Assembly: GCF_013403245.1 (NCBI RefSeq)
Contig: NZ_JACBNQ010000015.1
Span: 1 to 64,000 of the forward strand
Length of the DNA: 64,000 nucleotides
Origin: Sedimentibacter hydroxybenzoicus DSM 7310
Lineage (GTDB): Bacteria > Bacillota > Clostridia > Tissierellales > Sedimentibacteraceae
Direction: 5' to 3'
Shown in pieces: positions 30,201 through 38,195 of this stretch; position 1 is the stretch's first letter, and each line of letters begins with the position of its first letter. The position numbers and the translations under genes are program-made. The notes under the pieces are model-generated. The model did no database searches and had not been told where the DNA came from. It saw only the letters and a list, made by a program, of their open reading frames with translations.

Positions 30201-30620
30201 ATTCTGAAATTCATACCTTTTCAGCTGTGTACATGGATCTATCTGTCCATTGTTAAAGGATGCAATAATATCTTTCTCACAGACCTTATATATACTCTTA
30301 TCTTTTAAATTTTGAATATAATAGTAGTAATATTTATCTTTACTTTTCTGGTTTGAAAGAATTCTGTGATTAATTCCTTTATAAACGACCGTAGATCCAA
30401 CAAACAAGCTGCACCTCTCTACCACCCCTTCTGGAATTTCAATTGTCCCCTTTGATAGATCCTCAAAAAATATCATATATTGAAATGGATCATATATTTT
30501 AACCGATACGGTACGTTTAAATTCATCAACTTTTATTATATGCCCACAAACGAAAATTCGTGGTTCTGCCATGCTTTCTTTATCTGCAGGGCATCTAACA
30601 TACATTTTTGTATTAAGCAT
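27264..30620 (-). CDS. SNF2/RapA-like helicase, DpdE-like
   Basis: A 1118-aa superfamily 2 ATPase. An N-terminal beta-rich region (1-160) precedes motif I YMLADEVGMGKTVEAI (about 193-208), motif Ia VIVPEALKAQW, motif II IIDEVH (about 277-282), motif III LLLSATP, then an acidic insertion (about 365-410) and the C-terminal lobe with CRIMLCDYTGGEGRNFQCAD and QRIGRLDR. The late LADEVGMGKT and IGRLDR motifs are those of RapA and DpdE helicases, which lack the nuclease of classic SNF2 restriction enzymes. Its place before a RecQ-like gene matches dpdE-dpdF. Likely a DNA translocase of the restriction complex. Confidence 0.8.
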   Translation of the reverse strand: MLNTKMYVRCPADKESMAEPRIFVCGHIIKVDEFKRTVSVKIYDPFQYMIFFEDLSKGTIEIPEGVVERCSLFVGSTVVYKGINHRILSNQKSKDKYYYYYIQNLKDKSIYKVCEKDIIASFNNGQIDPCTQLKRYEFQNPCWYLGRAVVSKSMNILENSIYGFKELAGSKIYLLPHQVNTIMRCLQESPCRYMLADEVGMGKTVEAISVYKIFSINQSNTKLLVIVPEALKAQWKSELLLKFNILVGIGANNNFVEVKTLDEITSNNISKMWDFVIIDEVHKYLFSMNDYAKLHTISKNAKNLLLLSATPVQQKKEEYLDLLRLLLPFKYDNYSVERFGELISKQSRIIQKTALILDDLEDLEEEIENAKDELEDAHESEDCKELFAEIHDDLEEICDELDDEKLLEFLGRINFADKDLGVYSIKVIISYICSNYQIESNIIRNRRKLLESEDEEEKLMATRDLVEITYSADNEKNSYEYLTYSELSNWIIHELEVGSADVDVDIRPLLSAFFSSPWAFVERASKLGLGEEIIENARKWLETEQYNIDNIVDALNDPDQYGESYSSRLVVVLDALFDELYDKKVVLFTNYKETFRAYREALIHVFPEEEVSFFGADMEAEAIELNAYRFQTQSECRIMLCDYTGGEGRNFQCADYIVHIDLPWDTSAIEQRIGRLDRLERDMSRPVVYSVVVHTIDTFEDALFSFFKNGLQIFNQSLSGMEIIMKDINDEIVSAIKEDFKYGLFNRIPKIVDLANSMRDVIRKEQNFDAAGFIYRPMYSELRRLIEYYAQNENELFAMTMSNWASLAGFHGNVKNTEISYSATSFSPKSAINSQLIPPRWNDYLNSEQNKFLIDVQASYDKSISRKSQDRAIRGTFSRKLAIENDYLHFFAPGDEVFDCIVDNAMKSCKGCASAFAVRSRVNWCGLIFTWSIAPNNAYMLDNGVSLYAMSPYRNYLLSEQVISPITISNDDSLSDEEIVREYLSIINIGFIKSKIVHLGKRSREAQFLKDEFAGRNIDWFKQKYGGENWEEFIVSSRKESYNKALEIFKRRSNIKGAREEMERTLSARVANSEYYGLSDEGIESLKATQTIILDAIKRPKIHLESAAFVMMIGADDE

Positions 30621-30638
30621 AATCGGTCTCCATTTTAT

Positions 30639-33299
30639 TTATTCTATATTGGCGTAATAAGCGACACATATTTCGCGATTAGTACAATATTTACACCATA
30701 AATTAGTATCACTGCGGAATTTAATTTCTTTAAGATTTTCAACAGACAAGTCTTGGTCTATCTTATCTTGATTAACATCCGGAAATTTGTCCTTTAAAAC
30801 ATCTTGGTTGAACTTTTTAGGATCCTTTAACTGTTTGTATATGAAAAGTTCGCGTATCATCATATATTTTCTATTTTCTTCTGATAAAACAGAAAAAGAC
30901 TTATCTTTATTTAATCTATTTCTTACATTGTTGATAATATCTATTCGATTGACATTCAATACAAATGGGAAATACTTCTTTATTTCATCATAGATTTCAT
31001 TTAACTTTTCCAGCAAAAGAATTTCACTACAAGGTAACCCTTGCATACTTTCTTTGGTTTCATTTTCTAACCAAACTTCCAAATACTTGACCAACAAAAA
31101 GTTATCCTTATAAACGGTATTCCCTTCTGATAGGGTTTCGAATAAAAATCTTTGTTTGCAGATTCTATACCTGTAATAATCGTAAGAAGTATATTTTCCC
31201 ACAGAACCTACTTTAAAGTTTATATCTGAGAAATCTTCTAATTTGTTTTTTATACGTTTATCTATATTCCTTTCCTTTTTAATTCCAAGGATTTTTAACA
31301 AATAATATGGTTCTCTTTCTTGATCTCCATCTCGTTTTACAAAACTTAATTTGTACTTTCCTCTATTAAATTCTAACCCGTAGATTAACGCATATCTTTT
31401 AAAGTTCTTATACTCTTTTCTAGCTTTAACATATACTTGATATTTCCAATCTACTGGATTCTGTGCAACTTCAAAGAACTCGCCCGTTAAAGGCCAAGAG
31501 AATTCACCATTTTTTACCGAATTTATATCTTCATCAGTCAAACATGCAAAATGAAGGATACTACTTTCCTGTTCCTTTACAGTTCGCAAAACATCACCAT
31601 CAATTTGTTCAAAGTTACGTACAATCCAATTGGCGCTCTTTCCAGGTTTTGTTTCTTGAACTAAATATAATGACATTGTGGATTTTAAGCATTCAAATGA
31701 AGCGGATGCCTCAATGTTCTCCACTTCATCTAATCTGCTAAGCACTCTATTAATAATGTCTACAAACACTTCTCCAAGTTCTCTATCTTCTAGAATTTCT
31801 TCTTGCAGATATTTTTTTAGTCGCTTATAAAATGCCTTAAAATTATTAGGTCTTTTTTCAAAGTCTTCATAAAAGAATGATGCTAACTCTTCTAAATTAT
31901 TTAATGCCATCTCTAATTCATAAAGTTCACCTAAAGATACTGCATAATATGAAATATGACTAACATATTCCTGGCGTTTATCATCTGATAAATACTTACG
32001 ATTTTTTCTTACCTTTTTTATTCTTGTAAGCATGTCATCAACAGAAATGCATCCCTCAAATAATGCTTCCATTTTTCCAAATGTTGACGCCAATCTCCCA
32101 GGGGTCTCTTCTTCAAGAATTCCAGCACTTAAGCACTCTCGAATATCATTTAAATCTGAAATCACAGTACCATTTGCACTTGAATCCCACATGTTAGCTA
32201 CTGCAATAAAGAAATGACCTAATGGATAATTTAAAAATTGTCTTTCTCCAAACTGTTCTGGAAAATACACCTTCAAAATATCGTTTGCGGAACTATCTGC
32301 TGCATAGATTTGCTCATTCATTGCCAACATAGGATGCTCTGGGTCTTTTCTCTCTGCAGCCTCAAAAACTCGAGCTACGTATCCTGCAAATTCTGTCATA
32401 TTATCAAATTCGATTATTTTATATGGCTTCTCTACAGAAAAATCTTCTTTTCTTCCCGAAAGAAGTTTTCCCATATTTTGTGCCAATACGTTGCCTTCAT
32501 AGCTAATTGAACTGCTATCTATAGGATGAAATTCATCTCCTTTATAATCTATTATTTTGCAATCAAAAGACGAATAAATGTCAACCCATGTTTGATATAC
32601 GTTCTTGTATTGTTCCTGATAATTGAACAATAGAATTACTTTTTTATATTTACTTATCTCCTCAATTGTTCTTAACATTAAAGGTGAAAATTGATGAACT
32701 CCTTGAATAACAATATGATCCAAATCCTTCACTTCCACTTCGCCCTCAGAATTAGAATTTTTTCTCGCGTTATTCATAGCTTTGGAAAGAGCAATATTAA
32801 TCTCTTCTTCTGTAAAATTTTCTTTTAGGAAGAAATCTTTTTCTTTCTCGGATTCAAGTATATTTTTGAATACTGCAACAATATATCTTTGCTCTGGAGT
32901 AAGATATTCATCCACTATATTCTGAGGAATCATCCTTAATTCAAACATTGTTCTTATGCTACTGAACACTTCATCTCGATTAAATAAAAATGATTTTCTA
33001 ATATTATCTAACTCTTCATCTGTCAATCCTATTTCATTACTTGAATTAATAATAACATTGTCTATATCCGCATGTTGCTTTACTGCGCATGAAGTGCTTG
33101 TCCAAAATTCATATAATGAGTCAGTCAAATTTTTTATGGTTGTTACTCTGCCTATCTGAAAAGACTTGCCATATATACTTTTCAATCCATTTACAAGAGT
33201 CTGGGACACACAAAAATAAGGGCAATTTGATATTTCATCCCAAAATTTTTCTTTGTTTATTTTGTATGGATCATGATAAGTGTAAATAATAATTGACAT
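30639..33299 (-). CDS. AddB-like protein with C-terminal Fe-S cysteines
   Basis: An 886-aa protein. The C-terminus ends with CKYCTNREIC (CX2CX5C), and a further Cys occurs about 150 residues earlier in YRYRICKQRF. Together these are the four iron-sulfur ligands of AddB and Cas4-type PD-(D/E)XK nucleases. In AddB a GRIDRID...DYKS nuclease motif lies between them; I do not see it here, so cleavage activity is doubtful. No Walker A is visible at the N-terminus either. It lies 1 bp after a UvrD-like gene, like the addB-addA pair, and 18 bp before the DpdE-like gene. Probably an AddAB-derived partner used for holding DNA. Confidence 0.65.
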   Translation of the reverse strand: MSIIIYTYHDPYKINKEKFWDEISNCPYFCVSQTLVNGLKSIYGKSFQIGRVTTIKNLTDSLYEFWTSTSCAVKQHADIDNVIINSSNEIGLTDEELDNIRKSFLFNRDEVFSSIRTMFELRMIPQNIVDEYLTPEQRYIVAVFKNILESEKEKDFFLKENFTEEEINIALSKAMNNARKNSNSEGEVEVKDLDHIVIQGVHQFSPLMLRTIEEISKYKKVILLFNYQEQYKNVYQTWVDIYSSFDCKIIDYKGDEFHPIDSSSISYEGNVLAQNMGKLLSGRKEDFSVEKPYKIIEFDNMTEFAGYVARVFEAAERKDPEHPMLAMNEQIYAADSSANDILKVYFPEQFGERQFLNYPLGHFFIAVANMWDSSANGTVISDLNDIRECLSAGILEEETPGRLASTFGKMEALFEGCISVDDMLTRIKKVRKNRKYLSDDKRQEYVSHISYYAVSLGELYELEMALNNLEELASFFYEDFEKRPNNFKAFYKRLKKYLQEEILEDRELGEVFVDIINRVLSRLDEVENIEASASFECLKSTMSLYLVQETKPGKSANWIVRNFEQIDGDVLRTVKEQESSILHFACLTDEDINSVKNGEFSWPLTGEFFEVAQNPVDWKYQVYVKARKEYKNFKRYALIYGLEFNRGKYKLSFVKRDGDQEREPYYLLKILGIKKERNIDKRIKNKLEDFSDINFKVGSVGKYTSYDYYRYRICKQRFLFETLSEGNTVYKDNFLLVKYLEVWLENETKESMQGLPCSEILLLEKLNEIYDEIKKYFPFVLNVNRIDIINNVRNRLNKDKSFSVLSEENRKYMMIRELFIYKQLKDPKKFNQDVLKDKFPDVNQDKIDQDLSVENLKEIKFRSDTNLWCKYCTNREICVAYYANIE

Positions 33300-33300
33300 T

Positions 33301-36300
33301 TTATTCCTCCAATAGTGATGCCCAACTAATATGTGGTGTACTATCTAAATTATTAATCCAAATACAGCTTCTAATCGCTCTAGTAAGTGCTACATACAAA
33401 ATTCTTGATTCTTCTGCTATTTGCTCATCGACCTCAGTGCTTTCACTATAATTTGAATTTCGTTCTCTTATACCATTTTCAAACAACACAGTATACGACA
33501 ATTTATTATCATCATAATTTGCCTCCAACTTTACCTTTTTGGTATCACTAATATCCTCGTATGTGTAAGGTAAAATTACAGTTCCATACTCCAATCCTTT
33601 TGACTTGTGTACTGTCGTACAAATCACATGTACACCATCGTCGTCTACTTCTGTAGATCTTGACAACTGTTGTTGTCCTGTTAAAATATTTATTCCTAAG
33701 TACTCAATAACTTGACTTAATGTCAGAGCATCTATTCGAGAAAACTTAATCATGCGTTCCAATAAGTATTCATAATTAGCTATGTACATCCTCTGTTTGT
33801 CTGGAACTAAGCTATAATTTTCCCATGGTTGTAGAGTATCAAATATTTTCTTCAGTACATATAAAATAGGCTGGCTATACACTTCTGATAAGACAGAATT
33901 CCATGACATTCCCATTCTTCTCTCAAAGAATTCATCTAGTACCCCTGTCAATAGTTTAAGTTTTTCCTCTTCCGATATGCAATGCATTTTAGTATAATCT
34001 AATTTAAGGTTTGTATAATTTGATTCAATAAAATTAACCAAATATACTGGACTTGTATTATGACTTATTGCAAGAACAATTTTGTAAAGGTCTAAAGTTG
34101 ATGGCAATTGAAACAAATCTCCACCCGTACTGATTTCAATATTAATATCCCTTTTTGTTGCAGCATTAACTACACTTTCAACTTGCCAATTGCTTCGAAC
34201 CAGAATAGCTATTGTTCGTTCTTCCTTACTTAATGTCTTTGTTTGCATCAAATTTTCTATTTTAGCCTTTTCCGACAAAATAATATCATTTAGCAATTCC
34301 AATATTTTTTCACTGTCCTTACCATGACATGGCATACAAATCATTAATTCATCTTCTTTTGCATCGGTAACTACATCACTTACAAGCTGGTCATCTTCTC
34401 TTGTATAAGGAAGTATTTGTCGTGATCCCATCAAAGAGAATATCCTATCAAACAATTTAAGTAGTCTAGCATCTGTTCGATAATTTCTATTTAGTCTATA
34501 ATGGCTCCATTCGTTTTCTTTTCCATTTTGCAACCTCTGAAAAGCATTTAATTTTGCACCGCGAAATCTATAAATACTCTGTTTTAAGTCTCCCACAACA
34601 AATAACTTACATTCTGTATTTATACTTTTTTGTAATTTCTGAAATACTCCAATCTGAACATCATCCGTATCCTGAAACTCATCAATAAACATATACCTTA
34701 GTTTCAAATTTTCAAGTTTATCACATCTCATTGATAGTATTTTATTCAGTTCAATTAAGCATTCTTTTAAATCAACTTTATTACTTGCTTTCATCATTTC
34801 TAGATAGATTGCTTCTGCTGGAAAAACAACTCTTATAAGTAAGTCATTAAAATATGGAATATTATTTTCTACTGTCACACCCATTTCTTGTACTTTTATC
34901 TGTTCAAAATTGATACTCCTATCGAACAATCGATCAGCCACATTCATTAACTTTTTCTTTAAATCATAAATTGGTATGGGAAACTCATTTATAAAATTTG
35001 AATTCTCCCTTTCTCTCTCATCTAAATATTCACCTAAGAAAATGTCATAAGAGCGTCCTCTATCATATTCATTAGACGAAATTCTAAAATTTGTACCTAA
35101 TCCTGTATATAAAGACTCACCTCTCATTATTCTTATTCCAAACTTATGAATCGTTGATATATTAGCACGGTCTATATCTTCTACATGCTTTAAAAATCTT
35201 TCATGACCTGTTAATACAAAGTAATTGATGAACATCTGTTTTAACCGTTTCTTCATGTTAATAGCTGCATCATTTGTAAAGGTAACCATTGCAATTTCTT
35301 TAGATATATCTGATATCGGATTACTCTCATTGTTACATAAATAAGCAATTCTAGAGACCATTAAAAAGGTTTTACCGGTTCCCGCTCCAGCTTCAACTAG
35401 AATGTCTTTTTCCATAGTGGCATGTTCAACTTTATACTGTTGTAGATTAAATGATGAACACTTAGCCAATACCTCTAAAGTTTTATGAAAAGCTAAACTT
35501 ACATTTCCTTCATTTATGCATATTTTCTCATAACATTTACTTTCTAAAGACTTCACCCAATATAATTCAAAATTAAAAATTTTGAAGCAATCTTTATCAT
35601 GTGATAAAGGAATACCCTTATCAAAACCTATATGTAAATTATTCTTTTTATAATCAATATTACGCTGTTTTAAAGCACAATTTAGAGAACTGAGTATTTC
35701 TTCATAATAAGTTTGTGTATTTACAAAAATAATATTTTTTACACCTAAAAAATACTCGTCTATAAGAGAATCTATCTCTATCTTTGAAATAGTTACCGGA
35801 TACACAAGAAGCCTTGAATAAGGTAAAACTTTATTCTCTTCATTAACTGCTTTTAATCCCGCTTCAAGATTTCTTCTTATTCTCAGCATAAGATCATAAG
35901 AAAAATCAGAATGTGGAATTACATTATTGATGTTATATACTTCTTGAATCTTAATATTCAGTATATCTTTATCTTCAAGATCCTCTTTAAATAATGTATA
36001 TTGTTCTTCAGAAATAATGTTTAACTTGGTTTCGTAATATTGCTCTCTTGATATAAACGGATAACAAACCATATCTAAAACAAGTGGGCTTACATTATAC
36101 ATACTACTTATCTTATTAAGGATTGAAAATCTATACGCTCTTGCCTGTTTTTTGGGAGATCCTTGTGGCTTGTCATATCCCTCAACTTCTATATTGTCCA
36201 CACCATTAACAGTTATTTTATCAGGCGCCCATCCTTTAACCTCAATAACAATAATGCCTCGATTTTCTGTCATAATACAGAAATCATATTCTCTACCATT

Positions 36301-36411
36301 TATTTCTCTTTGGTTGTATACAACTGTGTCATTTGATAAGTATTCGCATAAACTATCCCAAACTTTTCCTTCACCTTTATAGGAAGGCTTTACATCTATC
36401 ATCTTAGCCAT
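33301..36411 (-). CDS. NERD-domain UvrD/AddA-like helicase
   Basis: A 1036-aa superfamily 1 helicase and first gene of the defence operon. The N-terminal 120 residues form a NERD nuclease-related domain (REYDFCIMTENRGIIVIEVKG supplies Asp and Glu-X-Lys). Helicase motifs follow: I VEAGAGTGKTFLMVSR (about 339-354), II YMFIDEFQDTDDVQ, III VGDLKQSIYRFRGA, IV LNRNYRT, V TVHKSKGLEYGTVILPYTY, VI ILYVALTRA. It unwinds 3'-5' in related enzymes. With the next gene it recalls AddAB, but the nuclease here is NERD at the N-terminus, not a C-terminal RecB domain. GGGGA lies 9 nt before the ATG. Confidence 0.85.
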   Translation of the reverse strand: MAKMIDVKPSYKGEGKVWDSLCEYLSNDTVVYNQREINGREYDFCIMTENRGIIVIEVKGWAPDKITVNGVDNIEVEGYDKPQGSPKKQARAYRFSILNKISSMYNVSPLVLDMVCYPFISREQYYETKLNIISEEQYTLFKEDLEDKDILNIKIQEVYNINNVIPHSDFSYDLMLRIRRNLEAGLKAVNEENKVLPYSRLLVYPVTISKIEIDSLIDEYFLGVKNIIFVNTQTYYEEILSSLNCALKQRNIDYKKNNLHIGFDKGIPLSHDKDCFKIFNFELYWVKSLESKCYEKICINEGNVSLAFHKTLEVLAKCSSFNLQQYKVEHATMEKDILVEAGAGTGKTFLMVSRIAYLCNNESNPISDISKEIAMVTFTNDAAINMKKRLKQMFINYFVLTGHERFLKHVEDIDRANISTIHKFGIRIMRGESLYTGLGTNFRISSNEYDRGRSYDIFLGEYLDERERENSNFINEFPIPIYDLKKKLMNVADRLFDRSINFEQIKVQEMGVTVENNIPYFNDLLIRVVFPAEAIYLEMMKASNKVDLKECLIELNKILSMRCDKLENLKLRYMFIDEFQDTDDVQIGVFQKLQKSINTECKLFVVGDLKQSIYRFRGAKLNAFQRLQNGKENEWSHYRLNRNYRTDARLLKLFDRIFSLMGSRQILPYTREDDQLVSDVVTDAKEDELMICMPCHGKDSEKILELLNDIILSEKAKIENLMQTKTLSKEERTIAILVRSNWQVESVVNAATKRDINIEISTGGDLFQLPSTLDLYKIVLAISHNTSPVYLVNFIESNYTNLKLDYTKMHCISEEEKLKLLTGVLDEFFERRMGMSWNSVLSEVYSQPILYVLKKIFDTLQPWENYSLVPDKQRMYIANYEYLLERMIKFSRIDALTLSQVIEYLGINILTGQQQLSRSTEVDDDGVHVICTTVHKSKGLEYGTVILPYTYEDISDTKKVKLEANYDDNKLSYTVLFENGIRERNSNYSESTEVDEQIAEESRILYVALTRAIRSCIWINNLDSTPHISWASLLEE

Positions 36412-36428
36412 ATTCTTAATCCCCGTTG

Positions 36429-36597
36429 TTAATTATCATCTTTATTTTTATTCGGACTAATATTAACAATGTCATCTATATTATAGACAAGAGCAAATTT
36501 TAGCCATTACATCTACTGTAACATTCTCGTTATTTTCTAATTTTACCATTGTTCTAATTCAAATATATACAAGTTCTTTTAGATCTTTCTTTTTCAT
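36429..36597 (-). pseudogene. Remnant of a small XRE/Cro-type regulator
   Basis: On the minus strand the first frame reads MKKKDLKELVYI and then a stop, followed by MVKLENNENVTVDVMAKIC; a shifted frame ends with YNIDDIVNISPNKNKDDN. These phrases, in this order, match the second half of short Cro/CI-type helix-turn-helix regulators (LKELVNIS...KLxxNENVTVDVLxKIC...DIxDIVEI). Two interruptions in about 55 codons show it is decayed. It ends only 17 bp before the NERD-UvrD gene, so it may be what is left of the island's own regulator. Confidence 0.6.
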
Positions 36598-37442
36598 GTA
36601 TAAATCTATAAATAATTAAAATAGTTTTTTGCAGGAAACTCTTTTTCCCTTTTGAAAAACAAATCCAATTACAAATTAAAATAATATAAATTTTATTATA
36701 TCACACAACTTCTTTAATTTGGTCTTTTATTTCTATTTATGCAACTAAAGCAGTATCTAACCCTTAATATGTTGCTTTATTAAACACATATACATCAAAA
36801 AGATTTTTCAAGTTTTGTAACTCTCTATTCAATTCAACCTCCTTATTTAATACGTATAAGCTTCTTTATATCATTGTGCCAAACTATATACAGAGTTCTT
36901 GTTACATTCAAAATCAAATTTATAATTTACTTAAACAGTTCATCTTTAATCTTTATTTATTAGCAATTCAAGGTAGAATCAACGCATTTTGAACACTATC
37001 AAACTCTTCTACAAGTTGCTCTTTCTCCTTGCCTTCCCAAGCTTTACTTGAAACGTATTCTAAAACAATAACTTGAAAATCATTATATTTTTTTATGTAT
37101 ATACCTAATAAATTCAATTAAGATGTTTACCTAGTATCTTTTATCATCTCTTTCACCTATTAAATATAATATTTTACATTATTTTACCATAGATGCGACA
37201 AAAAAGATAGTAAAATGCTAAAAAATACGTAATATCAGAACAATATCACAAGTTGATCGTTACTATTCGCAGTTAATTTTTTAAGTATATTCATTTTGTG
37301 TTATTCAGATGTCTTTAACACGAGTAATCTCATCTTTTAAAGTTTTGAGATTTTTCACTATCGCTCAGGATGGAAAATCTTTATGTAACTATAAATAGCA
37401 ACAATTAATCGTAATTTTATTAAAAATCTTTTACTCCCACTC
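36598..37442. other. AT-rich upstream region of the defence operon
   Basis: About 850 bp with no intact gene. On the minus strand an extended -10 box (TGATATAAT, hexamer at 36695-36700) could start the defence transcript; no good -35 is seen. A minus-strand reading frame at 36968-37119 is listed separately. A small hairpin with arms ATCTCA/TGAGAT followed by TTTTT lies at about 37331-37357 on the plus strand. Confidence 0.4.
36968..37119 (-). pseudogene. Possible C-terminal remnant of a DUF3732-type protein
   Basis: A 50-codon open stretch on the minus strand has no start and ends at 36968. It contains DFQVIVLEYVSSKAWEG and ends in VQNALILP. The pattern of a hydrophobic QVIVLEH-like strand, an acidic LVEEF and a terminal ALIP is that of DUF3732 proteins, SMC-like ATPases found in defence loci. 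The match is short, and upstream frames are broken. Confidence 0.35.
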
Positions 37443-37493
37443 TTGACAACCACCCCCTACTCATGATATAACACCGTTATATAACAGTGTTAT
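37443..37493 (+). promoter_or_regulatory. tetR promoter with palindromic operator
   Basis: TTGACA (37443-37448), 18 bp, then TATAAC (37467-37472). A palindrome with outer arms ATAACAC (37468-37474) and GTGTTAT (37487-37493) overlaps the -10 and probable transcription start. This is where an autorepressing TetR protein would bind. Confidence 0.7.
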
Positions 37494-37519
37494 ATTTCTT
37501 TCAAAGGAGGTGTCAAACA

Positions 37520-38131
37520 TTGGATGAATCTACTCAAAACCGCATCCTGGATGCCGGAAAAGCAGAATTTCTGGAAAAAGGCTTTAAAAACGCTTCGCTC
37601 CGCAGCATTGCTCAGAAGGCAGGGGTTACTACCGGGGCTATATATGGGTATTATCCTGACAAGGAGGCTTTGTTCGGGGCTCTTGTTGAGGGACCTGCTA
37701 AGTATCTGAGGGATTGGTATACTTCGGTGCAGCTTGAGTTTGAGAGGTTTCCTGCAAAGTATAAGGAAGAGCAGATGCATGATTATACGAGCAGGGCTCT
37801 GGATGAATTTGTGAATTATATTTATGATCATTTTGATGCGTTCAAGCTGGTGGTATGTCATTCTGCCGGAACTGAGTATGAGTACTATATTGACAGCCTG
37901 CTGGAGATAGAAATAGAACACACGCAGAGGTTCATAAGTGCTATGCGCAGTCTGGGACATGATATACCCATAGTTGAGGATGATATGAACCACATTCTTT
38001 CCGGTGCTTTTTATTACGGCATATTTGAAACGGTGGCACATGATATGCCGAGGGAGCGGGCGTTGGAGTATGTCAGGATTCTGAACAAGTTTTACAGTGC
38101 CGGATGGGATACAATTTTAGGGCTTAATTAG
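37520..38131 (+). CDS. TetR/AcrR family regulator of the first ABC locus
   Basis: A repressor of about 203 aa with an N-terminal TetR helix-turn-helix (NRILDAGKAEFLEKGFKNAS, RSIAQKAGVTTGAIYGYY, then DKEALFGAL) and a divergent ligand domain. The TTG start at 37520 is chosen because AAAGGAGG (37503-37510) is 9 nt upstream; the longer frame would begin before this site. It precedes two ABC transporter genes in the same direction and resembles the second TetR at 51.9 kb, including the phrase CxxAGTxY in the C-terminal domain. Confidence 0.9.
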   Translation: MDESTQNRILDAGKAEFLEKGFKNASLRSIAQKAGVTTGAIYGYYPDKEALFGALVEGPAKYLRDWYTSVQLEFERFPAKYKEEQMHDYTSRALDEFVNYIYDHFDAFKLVVCHSAGTEYEYYIDSLLEIEIEHTQRFISAMRSLGHDIPIVEDDMNHILSGAFYYGIFETVAHDMPRERALEYVRILNKFYSAGWDTILGLN

Positions 38132-38151
38132 TCCTAAATTTTTTAGCAATA

Positions 38152-38169
38152 GGTTAGTTTTCGCTAACC
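38152..38169. promoter_or_regulatory. Palindrome between tetR and the ABC genes
   Basis: An 18-bp inverted repeat, GGTTAG/CTAACC arms around TTTTCG, lies 26 bp before the first ABC gene. The corresponding gap in the second TetR-ABC locus has a similar palindrome (52540-52557, 14 of 18 identical). A shared TetR-family operator is inferred. Confidence 0.6.
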
Positions 38170-38195
38170 AAATACATGATCAGGAGGAATTATAT

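Noticed and set aside
12286-36411. DptFGH restriction genes or a dpdA-like transglycosylase in the island
   Set aside because: No protein here has the expected features; the modification genes are clearly dnd, and the helicases fit DpdE-H better than DptF-H.
37490-38041. A 183-codon minus-strand frame over the first tetR
   Set aside because: Mirror frame of a well-supported TetR gene; no start signals and low-complexity composition.
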